From: Silvanigrellales bacterium
Lineage (GTDB): Bacteria > Bdellovibrionota_B > Oligoflexia > Silvanigrellales > Silvanigrellaceae
DNA length: 6,038 nt
NCBI GenBank assembly: GCA_028285285.1
Contig: JANQPW010000669.1
Coordinates: forward strand, 1-6,038
Reading direction: 5' to 3'
Made by a program: the position numbers and the translations under genes. The notes beneath the pieces are model-generated. The model made no database searches. It was not told the origin of the DNA and saw nothing but the letters and a program-made list of their open reading frames with translations. Of the stretch, positions 1-5,882 are shown piece after piece. Within the stretch, counting starts at the first letter, position 1. Each line of letters opens with the position of its first letter.

Positions 1-340
1 TGAAAAAATCAATAGACTGGGAGAGTTGGCTCATGCGGCTCGTTTTGACCTTCAAGACGGTCTGCTCCAGGCGGTTGGTCAGGGCATGAATGAAGCTCAC
101 GAACATTTGACAGATTTGGGTTTGTCGACGCCACACTTGGATTCCATCGTGCGTGAGTTGCGAGAATTGGGAGCGCTCGGTGCCAAACTCACAGGCAGTG
201 GCGGTGGGGGCTTTGCGATCGGGCTCTTTCGAGAATATCCTGAATGGGTTGTGTCGTCTTTTTCCCAAAAGGGCCCCATCTATGTCTCAGAAGTCTCCGC
301 CACAACCCTCTCCGCAAAGCGACAACCCGCCCTTCAATGA
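1..340 (+). CDS. Mevalonate kinase, C-terminal part (GHMP kinase family)
   Basis: This is the 3' end of a gene that begins before the window; the frame is open from base 2 and ends at TGA 338-340, giving about 112 residues. The key motif is the glycine-rich GHMP motif 3, GAKLTGSGGGGFAI, encoded at about 179-220. The form AKLTG[AS]GGGG is typical of mevalonate kinase rather than of homoserine kinase, phosphomevalonate kinase or diphosphomevalonate decarboxylase. The stretch before it (LGLSTPHLDSIVRELRELGALG) matches the helix that precedes this motif in mevalonate kinases. The family phosphorylates mevalonate with ATP in the cytoplasm, an early step of the mevalonate route to isoprenoids. The ATP-binding N-terminal half is outside the window, so the assignment rests on the C-terminal domain alone. 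The last 59 nt overlap the start of the downstream patatin gene, which suggests co-transcription. Confidence 0.8.
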   Translation, partial: EKINRLGELAHAARFDLQDGLLQAVGQGMNEAHEHLTDLGLSTPHLDSIVRELRELGALGAKLTGSGGGGFAIGLFREYPEWVVSSFSQKGPIYVSEVSATTLSAKRQPALQ

Positions 341-1937
341 AGAAGTGGAGAGTTCCGGTCACTTTCGCATTGTCTATTTAGCAGACCGGGAGAGGCTCGA
401 CACTCTGTGCCAGCAGTTTGAGCGTGTGGGAGCCGACGTTCTGGAAAGGCCTGACCTTCCTTGTCAGCGGGTTTATTCCATTGGGCGCCGCTTGGTGGGG
501 AGACTGTCGCGCTTTGGGGTGGATCAAGCCGCTCTCTTTGGCGCGCAGGTTTACTTCTTTGATGATCTGAACACAGCACTTCGGGTTTTGCCGGGCATTG
601 ACCCCGAGCTTGTGCTGCTTGACGAGAGAGCCAACACACACAACTTCGAGTCTTTTCGCGAGGCCACGAAATCTCAGTTTCCTCGGGGGTTTCACTTTCC
701 CATGCGGCGCCTGATGGTGATCATCGAAGAAGGCGACGAAACCGAACGGCGCAGTTTTCAGCTGGGTGCAGTGGGAATACGCGGGGTCTTGGTTGGCCCC
801 CGATCAGCCGTCAAGATCTTTGCCTTTGCTTCTCATGAGCTCCACAAAATGTGGAAAGGGCCCAGAGCCACAAGTGTGTGCATTAGCGGGGGTGGGGTTG
901 AAGGTTACGTTTACGCTATTGGAGTGGCTCGGGCATTGGAAGTCGCGCTTGAAAATCGCAAAATGTCTGACTTTGACATTTATTGTGGGGTTTCTTCGGG
1001 GTCCATTTTGGCAAGCTGCCTGGCTATGGACGTTGATGTGAGTGAACTGGTGTCGCAGGTCTACCGCAGGCCTGGACGACTCGAAGCTCTCACTCCACGG
1101 GTGATTTTCGATTTTGCCACGGGAGAAGTGGCGAAGCGCTTTTGGTCTTTTCTCAGAGCGCTTCCGAAAAATGACATTGCCGAAATTGTGAGCTTGTTGC
1201 AGCGGCTCGTGCCCATTGGTTTTTTTCGTGGTGAGCGCATGAAAACCTTTTTTGAAAACCAGTTGAAACGACTTCAGATCAAAGACAGCTTTTTAGCTTT
1301 GAAGAAACAGCTGTTTATCAGTGGCACCGATCAAGACACCGGAGAGCATGTGGTTTTTGGTGAGGAGCCTTGGAGGGATATTCGGATTAGCCAGGCCATT
1401 CGTGCGAGTTGCGCTTTGCCTCCTTTTTTCTTGCCTGAGCGCATCAAAGGGCACTGGTTTGCCGATGGGCAGCTCACCAGTTCCTCCGACTTTATGACGG
1501 CCATAGCCAAGGGTGCGGGGCTGGTGATTTTGATTGACCCCATGGTGGCTTACACAAGCAATTCTCCTGGCGCCGTTCAGAATCGGGGTGGTTATTTCTC
1601 TGCCATACAGGCCATCAAGAGCCTGGTTCAGACTCGGGCCAGTTCCATGTGGACGCACGCTATGGACCTTCACCCTGATGTGGACTTCCTGCTCTTTCAG
1701 CCCTCGAATGAGGTCATGGAGGCAATGGCCGGCAGCCCCATGCGGTACCGTATTCGCACAGAACTCACGGAGCTCGGCTTCCATGGAGCGCTGAAGCAGA
1801 TTCTCGCCAACTACGACGCAATCGAACACAAGCTTGAAAAACATGGCTTTCGGCTTCGCTCCGCAAAAGAGCTGCAAGAAGTGCTGGGTGAAAAGCTTGA
1901 CACAGCGTCAACATTCCTACGCCAAACCCGTTTCTGA
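282..1937 (+). CDS. Patatin-like phospholipase with N-terminal alpha/beta extension
   Basis: The product is 551 aa from ATG 282, with AAAAGGG (267-273) as a modest ribosome-binding site; GTG 345, just after the kinase stop, is an alternative. The patatin domain spans about residues 198-405. It holds the oxyanion loop GGGVEG (203-208), the nucleophile elbow GVSSG with Ser238, and the catalytic-dyad Asp395 in the motif DGQ. Patatin-family enzymes are Ser-Asp acyl hydrolases acting on phospholipids or other acyl esters. Two features are unusual. The oxyanion loop has Glu207 where Arg or Lys is usual, and Asp395 is followed by Gly-Gln rather than Gly-Gly or Gly-Ala. Residues 1-25 are Pro/Ser/Gln-rich. 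Residues about 28-190 look like a degenerate receiver-type or Rossmann-type fold (PELVLLD at 108-114; hydrophobic strand at 144-148; GA at 162-163). No signal peptide or transmembrane helix is evident, so the enzyme is probably cytoplasmic or peripheral. The substrate is unknown. Confidence 0.88.
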   Translation: MSQKSPPQPSPQSDNPPFNEEVESSGHFRIVYLADRERLDTLCQQFERVGADVLERPDLPCQRVYSIGRRLVGRLSRFGVDQAALFGAQVYFFDDLNTALRVLPGIDPELVLLDERANTHNFESFREATKSQFPRGFHFPMRRLMVIIEEGDETERRSFQLGAVGIRGVLVGPRSAVKIFAFASHELHKMWKGPRATSVCISGGGVEGYVYAIGVARALEVALENRKMSDFDIYCGVSSGSILASCLAMDVDVSELVSQVYRRPGRLEALTPRVIFDFATGEVAKRFWSFLRALPKNDIAEIVSLLQRLVPIGFFRGERMKTFFENQLKRLQIKDSFLALKKQLFISGTDQDTGEHVVFGEEPWRDIRISQAIRASCALPPFFLPERIKGHWFADGQLTSSSDFMTAIAKGAGLVILIDPMVAYTSNSPGAVQNRGGYFSAIQAIKSLVQTRASSMWTHAMDLHPDVDFLLFQPSNEVMEAMAGSPMRYRIRTELTELGFHGALKQILANYDAIEHKLEKHGFRLRSAKELQEVLGEKLDTASTFLRQTRF

Positions 1938-2035
1938 CCTTAAGAAACATTCTTGAAATCCGAATAATGCGAGGAAGTGTGGTCGGCAAAGCTTCGGTTT
2001 TGCGGGTCCAGGTGTCGCTCAAAGGTATAAGGGAA

Positions 2036-2041
2036 GAGAGG
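2036..2041 (+). promoter_or_regulatory. Ribosome-binding site fixing the start of the FG-repeat membrane protein
   Basis: GAGAGG lies 6 nt before ATG 2048. The reading frame is open further upstream (from about 1967), but this Shine-Dalgarno match and the hydrophilic MNNNEQ start favour ATG 2048. Confidence 0.7.
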
Positions 2042-2047
2042 TCAAAG

Positions 2048-3151
2048 ATGAACAACAACGAACAGAAGCCAGACAGTTTTGCCGGGGGAGGTGACAACTC
2101 CCAGTTCAATCAGTCTGGGTTTGGAAACTCCACCTTCGGTGGTGACGGTGCCTCTGGATTCAACGGTCAGGGCAACTCAACATTTGGTGCGGCTGGCAAC
2201 TCGAAGTTTGGTGGCGGTGCCCCCAACAGCGAGTTTGGTGCCAGTGGCTTTGGTGGAAACTCCTCCGTGAGCCAGATCTTCAAAGAAGGTGGCTTTGGAG
2301 ATGATGAGAAGCGCAAGAGAACCATCGTGATTGCGGCTGGTGTTGCTGCGGTGCTTGTGGTTCTGGGCGCGGTTTACTTTCTTTTTCTCGGAGACAGTGG
2401 CGACGAAGGCTTTCAGGTTGGTGGCGCAGATCAAGCTCTTCCCGTAGACGACTTTGCTGCACCCGCTGAAGATGCCATAGGCGGCGATGCTGCACCTGTT
2501 GACGACGCCTTTGGCGATTTGGGCGGCGACGATGCGTTGCTTTCGGCAGAAGAAGAGGCCGCATTGCTAGACGAGCCTGCTTTGCCACAGGTTGAAGAAT
2601 CTCTTGCCGACACTTCTCTCGATGCCGGTGCCGCCGGCATCGGTGGTGCTGTGACCGGCAATGTGACCACGTGGGACTACAATGAAGAGCTGGGTGGGCC
2701 TACTCTGAGCGTGAACCCAGGTGCAATGATTGAAGTGTCTCGCCGTGCCGACTTTGCAAACACTTATGTGTATGGTCCAGCAACCGACGGCAATTTCCGC
2801 ATTCCGAACCCGCCCCCTGGCGTGGTTTATTGGCGTGAGCAAGGTTCTCAGACTGTGAATGAGATTCAGGTTAACCCACCCCCGGCTTTGGGAGTGAGCT
2901 TTTCTGCACCGGCTAACCTCACCGCCGGCGAAACGCTGAGTTGGAGTTCTGCTGGAGCTGCGGCCTACTACCGCGTTGAGTTCTCCACTGACCCCAGCTT
3001 CCAGAACATTGCGGCCGCTGTTTCCACCACCGGAACTCAGGCCGTGATCGATGGCTTGGGGGCAGGAACCTACTACGTGCGCGTGGGCGGTTTGAACACT
3101 GCTGCTGGGAGATTTGAATACTCGCAGGGATCTTCTGTGACCATTCAGTAG
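2048..3151 (+). CDS. Single-pass membrane protein with FG-rich N-terminal tail and two FN3-like repeats
   Basis: The product is 367 aa and no named family is recognised. Residues 10-84 are Gly/Asn/Ser/Phe-rich and predicted disordered, with five N-S-x-F units (17-20, 27-30, 43-46, 51-54, 60-63) and seven Phe-Gly dipeptides. A basic stretch KRKR (88-91) precedes one hydrophobic helix (about 92-114). By the positive-inside rule the FG tail is cytoplasmic and the rest periplasmic. Residues 116-195 form an acidic Ala/Asp/Glu/Pro-rich linker. The C-terminal part holds two beta-sandwich-like repeats with an 82-residue period: E229...F236...Y261-x-R263 matches E311...F318...Y343-x-R345. The second copy (STDPSF, then GLGAGTYYVRVGGL) resembles FN3-like repeats of bacterial envelope proteins. 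The layout suggests an envelope scaffold that could connect a cytoplasmic tail with a periplasmic or peptidoglycan partner; this is inference. An intrinsic terminator follows. No enzymatic motif is seen. Confidence 0.85.
   Translation: MNNNEQKPDSFAGGGDNSQFNQSGFGNSTFGGDGASGFNGQGNSTFGAAGNSKFGGGAPNSEFGASGFGGNSSVSQIFKEGGFGDDEKRKRTIVIAAGVAAVLVVLGAVYFLFLGDSGDEGFQVGGADQALPVDDFAAPAEDAIGGDAAPVDDAFGDLGGDDALLSAEEEAALLDEPALPQVEESLADTSLDAGAAGIGGAVTGNVTTWDYNEELGGPTLSVNPGAMIEVSRRADFANTYVYGPATDGNFRIPNPPPGVVYWREQGSQTVNEIQVNPPPALGVSFSAPANLTAGETLSWSSAGAAAYYRVEFSTDPSFQNIAAAVSTTGTQAVIDGLGAGTYYVRVGGLNTAAGRFEYSQGSSVTIQ
2093..2257 (+). repeat. In-frame degenerate NSxFG repeat region
   Basis: This segment of the membrane-protein gene encodes residues 16-70, made of short units of the form (G)-N-S-x-F-G separated by Gly/Ala/Asp/Gln spacers of varied length. 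The DNA copies (for example GGCAACTCAACATTTGGTG and GGCAACTCGAAGTTTGGTG) differ mainly by silent or single changes. This indicates an old tandem expansion held at the protein level rather than a fresh slippage array. Confidence 0.7.
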
Positions 3152-3176
3152 GCTCTGAGGGCTCTTTCCCTGGAGC

Positions 3177-3188
3177 GGCCAGCTGGCC
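3177..3188. repeat. 12-bp perfect palindrome GGCCAGCTGGCC
   Basis: This self-complementary GC-rich sequence lies 25 nt after the stop of the FG-repeat protein gene and ahead of the better terminator hairpin. It has no T-tract and no clear role. It could be part of the 3' RNA structure or chance. Confidence 0.3.
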
Positions 3189-3222
3189 CTGAATTGAGAA
3201 TGACACGACACTGAATTTGTGA

Positions 3223-3255
3223 CCGCGGCCCTATTGGCTGCGGTTTTACTGTTTT
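3223..3255 (+). terminator. Rho-independent terminator after the FG-repeat protein gene
   Basis: The arms CCGCGGCC (3223-3230) and GGCTGCGG (3236-3243) form an 8-bp stem with one G-T pair around a CTATT loop. They are followed by TTTTACTGTTTT. This is a standard intrinsic terminator about 70 nt past the stop codon. It would end the kinase-patatin-membrane protein transcript and isolate the next gene. Confidence 0.75.
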
Positions 3256-3357
3256 GGCACCTTGTGAAGGGAAGGCTTGTTCTGCGGTGCCGGCATTTTG
3301 GGGGTGACTTCTTGACCTTAGGCCACCGCTTTCAGACACTTGAAGGCGACTCGTGCT

Positions 3358-4626
3358 GTGAGAGGGGGCTTGATCATCACTGGTGTTTGGCAGCTTTCAT
3401 GCTTCAGGGGCGTGCTTCTTGGGGCGGTTTCACTGGGCTATTCTGCTCAGGCCTTTGATGTTGTGCCCGAGGCCATCACCCCTTCGTTGGTTGATTTTCG
3501 GCGCGCACCTGACCCCGAACGGCTCACGCCAGAATACAGTTCTGATGTGTTGACATACTCGCTGCCCATTTCCTGGGAGTGCTCCTGGAGACGTTTGGGG
3601 GAGCCTTCGGGAGCGCGTGGCCTTTTCCAACACAGCGCAGGGAGTCTCTCCACTTTTCATTTGGCGAACTACGGCCGCACACAAATGGATCTGCCACTGA
3701 GCGACTCAACAACGCTGCGTCTGACCACACTCGACCAGCGAGATTTTGAATCGGAGAACACGGCGGTCCTGCCAGAGCTGCGCCTGGGGCTCTTTGAAGG
3801 CTTCTTTGCGTCTTTCTTGGCGAGTCCTAGCCTCTCCAAAGAGGCCATCGACCTGGGTGCCACCGCGGATGTGGTGTTGTTGCCCTGGGGGCTGGGCGTG
3901 CGGGTTGGCGGTTTTGCCGTGGACTACCCCCGGAACAAGCACGCCGAAGACGGCTCCCGTTTTGCGGGAGGGAATCCCTACACAGCGTTTCTGGGTTTGC
4001 ACCGCGAGCGTGGTGCTTCTTGCTGGGGTGTGGTGGCACGCAGGGAAACTCCGGCTCGCCTGCTCACGAGCGAGGAAGGTGGAGTGTTTGCCTTTCACCG
4101 CAGCACGGTGTTGGGCTATGGGTTCTGGTCGGAACCCTTCTCTTGGGCTAAAGACATCGGGGTGCGCTTTCAGTGCTCCGTGCTTTCGCAGTCTACTTCA
4201 GAAGCTGAAACCACATTTTCGAAGTGTGAGTCTCAGGCAGAGATCTCCATTCGGCTGGAACCCTTTGAGCAAAGGCTCGGGCTCTACGCTGTGCAACGCC
4301 ACTACGAAAAGGGCACGGCCTCCTTCCGGTCAGAAGAAACCACACCCTATGTTGACTTCATCTGGCCCAGAATTCTCTCTTCGGAACACAGCGTTGTGTT
4401 GGGCGCGGAGTCCAGTTTTTCCCTTGTGAAGAACCGAGCCTGGGAATTTGCTGATCCCCAGCGCTACACCACGGCAGACAACCACAGACTGAACCTGCGC
4501 TGGATCAAGGAGTTTGTCTCCAGCGAGGGTTCTGAAGTGTCGTTTCTAGCGTCGTTCGACCTGGATGAAAAGGGCACTCGCAATAGATTTGAAGGTGGCG
4601 CGGTGCGGGTGCAGGCGGGGTTTTGA
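3358..4626 (+). CDS. Probable outer-membrane beta-barrel protein
   Basis: The product is 422 aa from GTG 3358; GAAGG at 3342-3346 is a plausible but long-spaced ribosome-binding site. TTG 3340 would add six residues with more positive charge and is a real alternative; there is no ATG in this region. A signal peptide is visible: a hydrophobic N-terminus ending in GYSAQA, with likely signal-peptidase-I cleavage after Ala32. The mature part has many alternating polar and hydrophobic, aromatic-bearing stretches (for example ADVVLLPWGLGVRVGGFAV and SEVSFLASFDLDEK). It ends in VRVQAGF, and a C-terminal Phe is the usual recognition signal for barrel insertion by BAM. Four Cys occur in the mature protein (75, 222, 273, 290); 273 and 290 flank a polar loop and could form a disulfide. 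No named family is recognised. The gene sits alone between a terminator and a convergent protease gene. Porin, transporter or adhesion roles cannot be separated from sequence. Confidence 0.75.
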   Translation: MRGGLIITGVWQLSCFRGVLLGAVSLGYSAQAFDVVPEAITPSLVDFRRAPDPERLTPEYSSDVLTYSLPISWECSWRRLGEPSGARGLFQHSAGSLSTFHLANYGRTQMDLPLSDSTTLRLTTLDQRDFESENTAVLPELRLGLFEGFFASFLASPSLSKEAIDLGATADVVLLPWGLGVRVGGFAVDYPRNKHAEDGSRFAGGNPYTAFLGLHRERGASCWGVVARRETPARLLTSEEGGVFAFHRSTVLGYGFWSEPFSWAKDIGVRFQCSVLSQSTSEAETTFSKCESQAEISIRLEPFEQRLGLYAVQRHYEKGTASFRSEETTPYVDFIWPRILSSEHSVVLGAESSFSLVKNRAWEFADPQRYTTADNHRLNLRWIKEFVSSEGSEVSFLASFDLDEKGTRNRFEGGAVRVQAGF

Positions 4627-4659
4627 CAGGACATATCTTGTGGAATTGTAGCGTTCCCC

Positions 4660-5766
4660 TCAGGTCTCAAAATCACATTCAGAAAACGAAGACTCGAGCA
4701 AGGATCTCTCCACCAGCTGTTTATAGAGATCCGATCCGGAGTCGTAAACAAGTGTTGAGAAGTTGATGATGAGCTCTTTTGGTTTTTGGCCCAAAACATA
4801 GTCAATGAAAATCCGGTAGCGAGACTCATCTCCGCCCACCAGTGCGGTTCGGGAAACCTCAAAAGAGCAATTGGGAGACCTTTTGCTGAGGATCTCTGTG
4901 AATTCTTCTGAGATCCGCTGTGCTTTTTTTCCGTCTTCTTCCACTCCGGGGTTGGGATCAGTGCTTTCACAGCCCCGGGTGATGCCACAGATCTCCACAC
5001 CGTTAGACCGGGCGATCTGTTCCAACCAGTCTCTGTTTTCTCGGTTCATGAGGTTGGTGTGAAGGAACTTTCGCTTGCCCTGATCGTCAAGCACGGTTGC
5101 GTTGGCAACTCCAGCAATTTCATTTCTTTGGTTGAAAAGAGGACCCCCCGAGTCGCCCTTGCTCAGAGTCTGCCCTCCGTCACTGCGCGTCACAATCCGT
5201 GTGTCGGGGTCGATTCTGCTGATTTGGTTCCAGCCCACACACCTGCGGAAACCATCTCGATCACCCAAGAAATCTTCGCACGAGCCATAGCCAAGAATTT
5301 CGATGGGGTCACCAACTGAGGGCGCGGCAGCTGTGATGCTTGCGAAGTGTTGCGAGGTGTTGTCGGGAAAAATGATGATGCCCACATCGTTGGGGCTTTC
5401 GATCCAGTTGGTTCCAATGATGCCCGGTGGGTAGGGGTGAGAAGAGAGGCTGCGGACGTTGCCCAACTCACTGAGAGAGACTTGATCGTTTTCGGAGACG
5501 CAGTGAGCAGCGGTGAGCATCACATTGTGAGAAACAAAGGTTCCCGTGCACAGGTTCCTCGGATCGTTTTCAAAACTGATTTTGTAGGTCCAGGGGTGGA
5601 TGCTTCGCGGTGCATCTGTTCCGTTCACGATTTTAACGGAGCTCTTCGGAAGGTGACCACAAGAAGTGCTGGTGGTGACCACAGCGGCAGAGGTGGCCAT
5701 GGCAACGAGAAGTGCGCTCAGTTGGCTTTGTGAGTGGTGCGGTGCCCAAGAATTCCCAGAGATCAT
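4660..5766 (-). CDS. Trypsin-fold (S1 family) serine protease with C-terminal extension
   Basis: The product is 368 aa from ATG 5764-5766, preceded by AAGGAG with 8-nt spacing. The N-terminus has a hydrophobic segment (residues 16-30) followed by STSCG; Cys36 may be a lipidation site, but the match to a lipobox is poor and basic n-region residues are lacking. The protease domain runs from IVNG (46-49), the position of zymogen cleavage in trypsins, to about residue 255. The catalytic triad is His88 in TAAHC, Asp127 in NDVGI and Ser206 in GDSGGP. Cys73-Cys89 matches the conserved disulfide by the His, and Cys163-Cys176 is a likely second one. The position equivalent to trypsin Asp189 is Thr200, and the Cys191-Cys220 disulfide is absent, so Arg/Lys specificity is not expected. 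Residues about 260-368 form an extra domain with Cys300 and Cys364. Export to the periplasm or surface is likely; the substrate is unknown. Confidence 0.92.
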   Translation of the reverse strand: MISGNSWAPHHSQSQLSALLVAMATSAAVVTTSTSCGHLPKSSVKIVNGTDAPRSIHPWTYKISFENDPRNLCTGTFVSHNVMLTAAHCVSENDQVSLSELGNVRSLSSHPYPPGIIGTNWIESPNDVGIIIFPDNTSQHFASITAAAPSVGDPIEILGYGSCEDFLGDRDGFRRCVGWNQISRIDPDTRIVTRSDGGQTLSKGDSGGPLFNQRNEIAGVANATVLDDQGKRKFLHTNLMNRENRDWLEQIARSNGVEICGITRGCESTDPNPGVEEDGKKAQRISEEFTEILSKRSPNCSFEVSRTALVGGDESRYRIFIDYVLGQKPKELIINFSTLVYDSGSDLYKQLVERSLLESSFSECDFET

Positions 5767-5774
5767 TTAGAAAG

Positions 5775-5780
5775 CTCCTT
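5775..5780 (-). promoter_or_regulatory. Ribosome-binding site of the serine protease
   Basis: AAGGAG on the - strand lies 8 nt before the ATG. It is a near-consensus Shine-Dalgarno sequence, the strongest in the window, and it fixes the protease start. Confidence 0.8.
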
Positions 5781-5814
5781 TGGCAATGGGTTCTTTGGCG
5801 ACACGTCAAAATCA

Positions 5815-5834
5815 AACTGGCTGAGCAGCCAGTT
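5815..5834 (-). promoter_or_regulatory. Perfect 20-bp inverted repeat at the predicted protease transcription start
   Basis: AACTGGCTGAGCAGCCAGTT has 9-bp arms around a central AG; as RNA it folds into an 8-bp stem with a 4-nt loop. It lies 48 nt upstream of the protease start codon and just downstream of a sigma70-like promoter whose start point falls at its outer edge. It may be an operator or a 5'-leader hairpin. On the - strand it is followed by TGATTTTG, so it could instead be a weak terminator for the gene entering from the right. Confidence 0.55.
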
Positions 5835-5839
5835 AAGGA

Positions 5840-5868
5840 AACATAAAGAATGTTACTTTGGCGGTCAA
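5840..5868 (-). promoter_or_regulatory. Sigma70-type promoter of the serine protease gene
   Basis: On the - strand, TTGACC (5868-5863, 5 of 6 consensus) and TATGTT (5845-5840, 4 of 6) are separated by exactly 17 nt. The predicted start is near 5833, giving a leader of about 67 nt that includes the inverted repeat and the ribosome-binding site. It lies in the gap between the upstream frame's stop and the protease gene, as expected for a real promoter. Confidence 0.5.
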
Positions 5869-5882
5869 GCTTTTTTTGAAGC

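Noticed and set aside
1293..1877. Long open frame on the - strand inside the patatin gene (194 codons)
   Set aside because: It lies wholly opposite a well-supported gene, has no ribosome-binding site or recognisable domain, and its composition is that of an antisense shadow.
2026..2031. TATAAG as a -10 box for the FG-repeat protein gene
   Set aside because: No -35 match at 16-18 nt, and transcription would begin at about 2038, inside the ribosome-binding site. Co-transcription with the patatin gene is more likely.
2567..3211. Long - strand open frame (214 codons) opposite the FG-repeat protein gene
   Set aside because: Its low-complexity, His/Ser/Arg-rich translation mirrors the coding strand; no motif and no start signal.
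3255..3260. TGGCAC, resembling the -24 half of a sigma54 promoter
   Set aside because: The required GC-type -12 element (TTGC) is absent at the right spacing, and the site overlaps the end of the terminator.
3312..3340. TTGACC with a downstream GACACT as a promoter for the outer-membrane protein gene
   Set aside because: The -10 match is only 3 of 6, and the start point would fall after the only plausible ribosome-binding site.
3746..4429. + strand open frame of 227 codons within the outer-membrane protein gene
   Set aside because: It is out of frame with the gene that has a signal peptide and C-terminal Phe, and its translation is rich in Trp, Cys, Arg and Pro, as expected of a shadow frame.
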